A DNA stretch of 64,000 nt from contig NZ_BAUA01000204.1 in the NCBI RefSeq assembly GCF_000710915.1, positions 1 through 64,000 of the forward strand, in the 5' to 3' direction. Made by a program: the position numbers and the translations under genes. The stretch is from Nocardia brasiliensis IFM 10847 (GTDB lineage Bacteria > Actinomycetota > Actinomycetes > Mycobacteriales > Mycobacteriaceae). Shown here in pieces: positions 63,275-64,000 of this stretch (the stretch's first letter is position 1; the number at the start of each line of letters is the position of its first letter). Below the pieces are notes generated by a model. The model saw nothing but the letters and a program-made list of their open reading frames with translations. It was not told the DNA's origin and did not search any database.

Positions 63275-63751
63275 TCAACGGTATTCGTCGGCCAGATTCG
63301 GGTAGCCGTCCCAGCGTGGCAGTGGCTGCTGGTTCAGGTGGGCGGTCAGCCGATCGAGCAGGTACTGCCAGCGCGGGCCGATCGCCGCGGCGTCGCGCTG
63401 GCAGACGTGACGGCGGACCAGTTCGACATTGGTGACCACGCCGACCTGGGTCATGCGCACCTCCACCAGACAGTCATCGATCCGCACGGCCAGTTCGTGC
63501 GGGGCCTGGCAGTGCTCGATCCGGACGGTGATCGGTCCGGCGACCGGCCCGTCCAGCGGTTCGATCGTCACGGTGTCCGCCTCGCCCGTCACCGCGCCGA
63601 GCCACTGCGCCAGCTGCGCCCGCTCGGTCGCCGCCGTCCACACCTCCAGCACCGGCCGGTGGAATGAACGCAGATAGTGCAGGAGCACCAGATCGCCGTC
63701 GTCGGTGCGATCGTGCTCCGGTCGAACCTCGCCGAGCATGGACATCGTCAT
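63275..63751 (-). CDS. SRPBCC/AHSA1-type ligand-binding protein
   Basis: A 158-residue START-like protein. The characteristic opening LHYLRSFHRPVLEVWTAATERAQLAQWLG corresponds to the AHSA1 (activator of Hsp90 ATPase homologue) pattern with the ExWxAxTxxxxLxxWL signature, and the C-terminal helix is GPRWQYLLDRLTAHLN. Members bind hydrophobic ligands or act as toxin and stress proteins; the role here is unknown. The 249 bp beyond its start, to the window edge, hold nothing I can support. Confidence 0.8.
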   Translation of the reverse strand: MTMSMLGEVRPEHDRTDDGDLVLLHYLRSFHRPVLEVWTAATERAQLAQWLGAVTGEADTVTIEPLDGPVAGPITVRIEHCQAPHELAVRIDDCLVEVRMTQVGVVTNVELVRRHVCQRDAAAIGPRWQYLLDRLTAHLNQQPLPRWDGYPNLADEYR

Positions 63752-64000
63752 CGCCGCGCTCCTCGCTGCTGTTCAGGCGTCAATGGCACTGTCTTTCCAG
63801 TATTCCCCGGGCCGATCCGGAATCAGCGGAATCCGGGCATCGAGTCATCGCACCGCCGTCGGGCGGGGCTGCGCAGGCGAGGTTTTGTGCAGGAGACTCG
63901 AGCGGCCGGGTGTGCGGCCGTCGCGTGAACAAATGTGCCGTGCGCGACGAGATCGCTCGGCGAACAACACCGTTCGCTCAGTCGTCGGTGCCTGATTGAA

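Overview
The window is high-GC actinobacterial DNA. The gene order (pyrR-pyrB-pyrC-membrane protein-carA-carB-pyrF, mihF-gmk-rpoZ-coaBC-metK-priA, fmt-rsmB-rpe, ribE-ribBA-ribH, uvrC-rapZ-yvcK-whiA-gap-pgk-tpiA-secG) is the conserved chromosomal order of mycolic-acid-producing actinobacteria. Mycobacterial-type features (MihF, class II PyrF, a UsfX/RsbW-SigF pair, many GTG starts, likely leaderless transcripts) fit a Nocardia-like member of the Mycobacteriales. The genus is an inference from gene order and style, not from a marker gene.

Layout. 1-2200: a truncated AlkB-type oxygenase, two small hypothetical proteins and an alpha/beta hydrolase. 2401-11345: de novo pyrimidine (UMP) operon under a probable PyrR-RNA translational switch, closed by a strong terminator. 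11909-19143: nucleoid factor MihF, GMP kinase, omega subunit, CoA synthesis, S-adenosylmethionine synthetase and a PriA-like primosome protein with a large acidic insertion. 19309-24850: an accessory block (subtilisin-inhibitor-like lipoprotein, two TetR regulators with visible palindromic operators, an NAD(P)-binding protein, a PadR regulator, a secreted lipase). 25000-28860: def-fmt-rsmB, RsmB carrying a long Gly/Arg/Ser-rich N-terminal tail. 29302-31719: sigF-rsbW transcribed from an apparent SigF-type promoter and divergent from rpe. 33514-36710: riboflavin genes ribE, ribBA, ribH and a PH-domain protein; ribD is not in this cluster. 38126-40920: gamma-glutamyltransferase and a HAD protein. 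41375-50226: uvrC, rapZ, yvcK, whiA and the triose-phosphate operon gap-pgk-tpiA, ended by a bidirectional hairpin terminator. 50283-58314: accessory genes placed between tpiA and secG (acetyltransferase-like protein, META lipoprotein, secreted lipase, TetR, DUF3841, EamA and MFS transporters). 58387-63751: secG, a YbfB-type transporter with a divergent LysR regulator, an SDR and a divergent epoxide hydrolase sharing a KstR-like site, then two small proteins.

The most unusual aspect is the intergenic DNA. Nearly every long gap holds a different tandem-repeat array or long inverted repeat (19-bp, 21-bp, 9-bp, about 43-bp, about 52-bp, 67-bp, 73-bp and 111-bp periods), several starting at or just after a stop codon. 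None has CRISPR architecture or an associated transposase. I found no rRNA, tRNA, insertion sequence, prophage, CRISPR-Cas or recognisable defence system. The coding content is largely housekeeping, and I do not see a clearly new multi-gene system. The best leads are the repeat families, the 27-codon coupling ORF between pyrR and pyrB, and the disordered insertions in PriA and RsmB.
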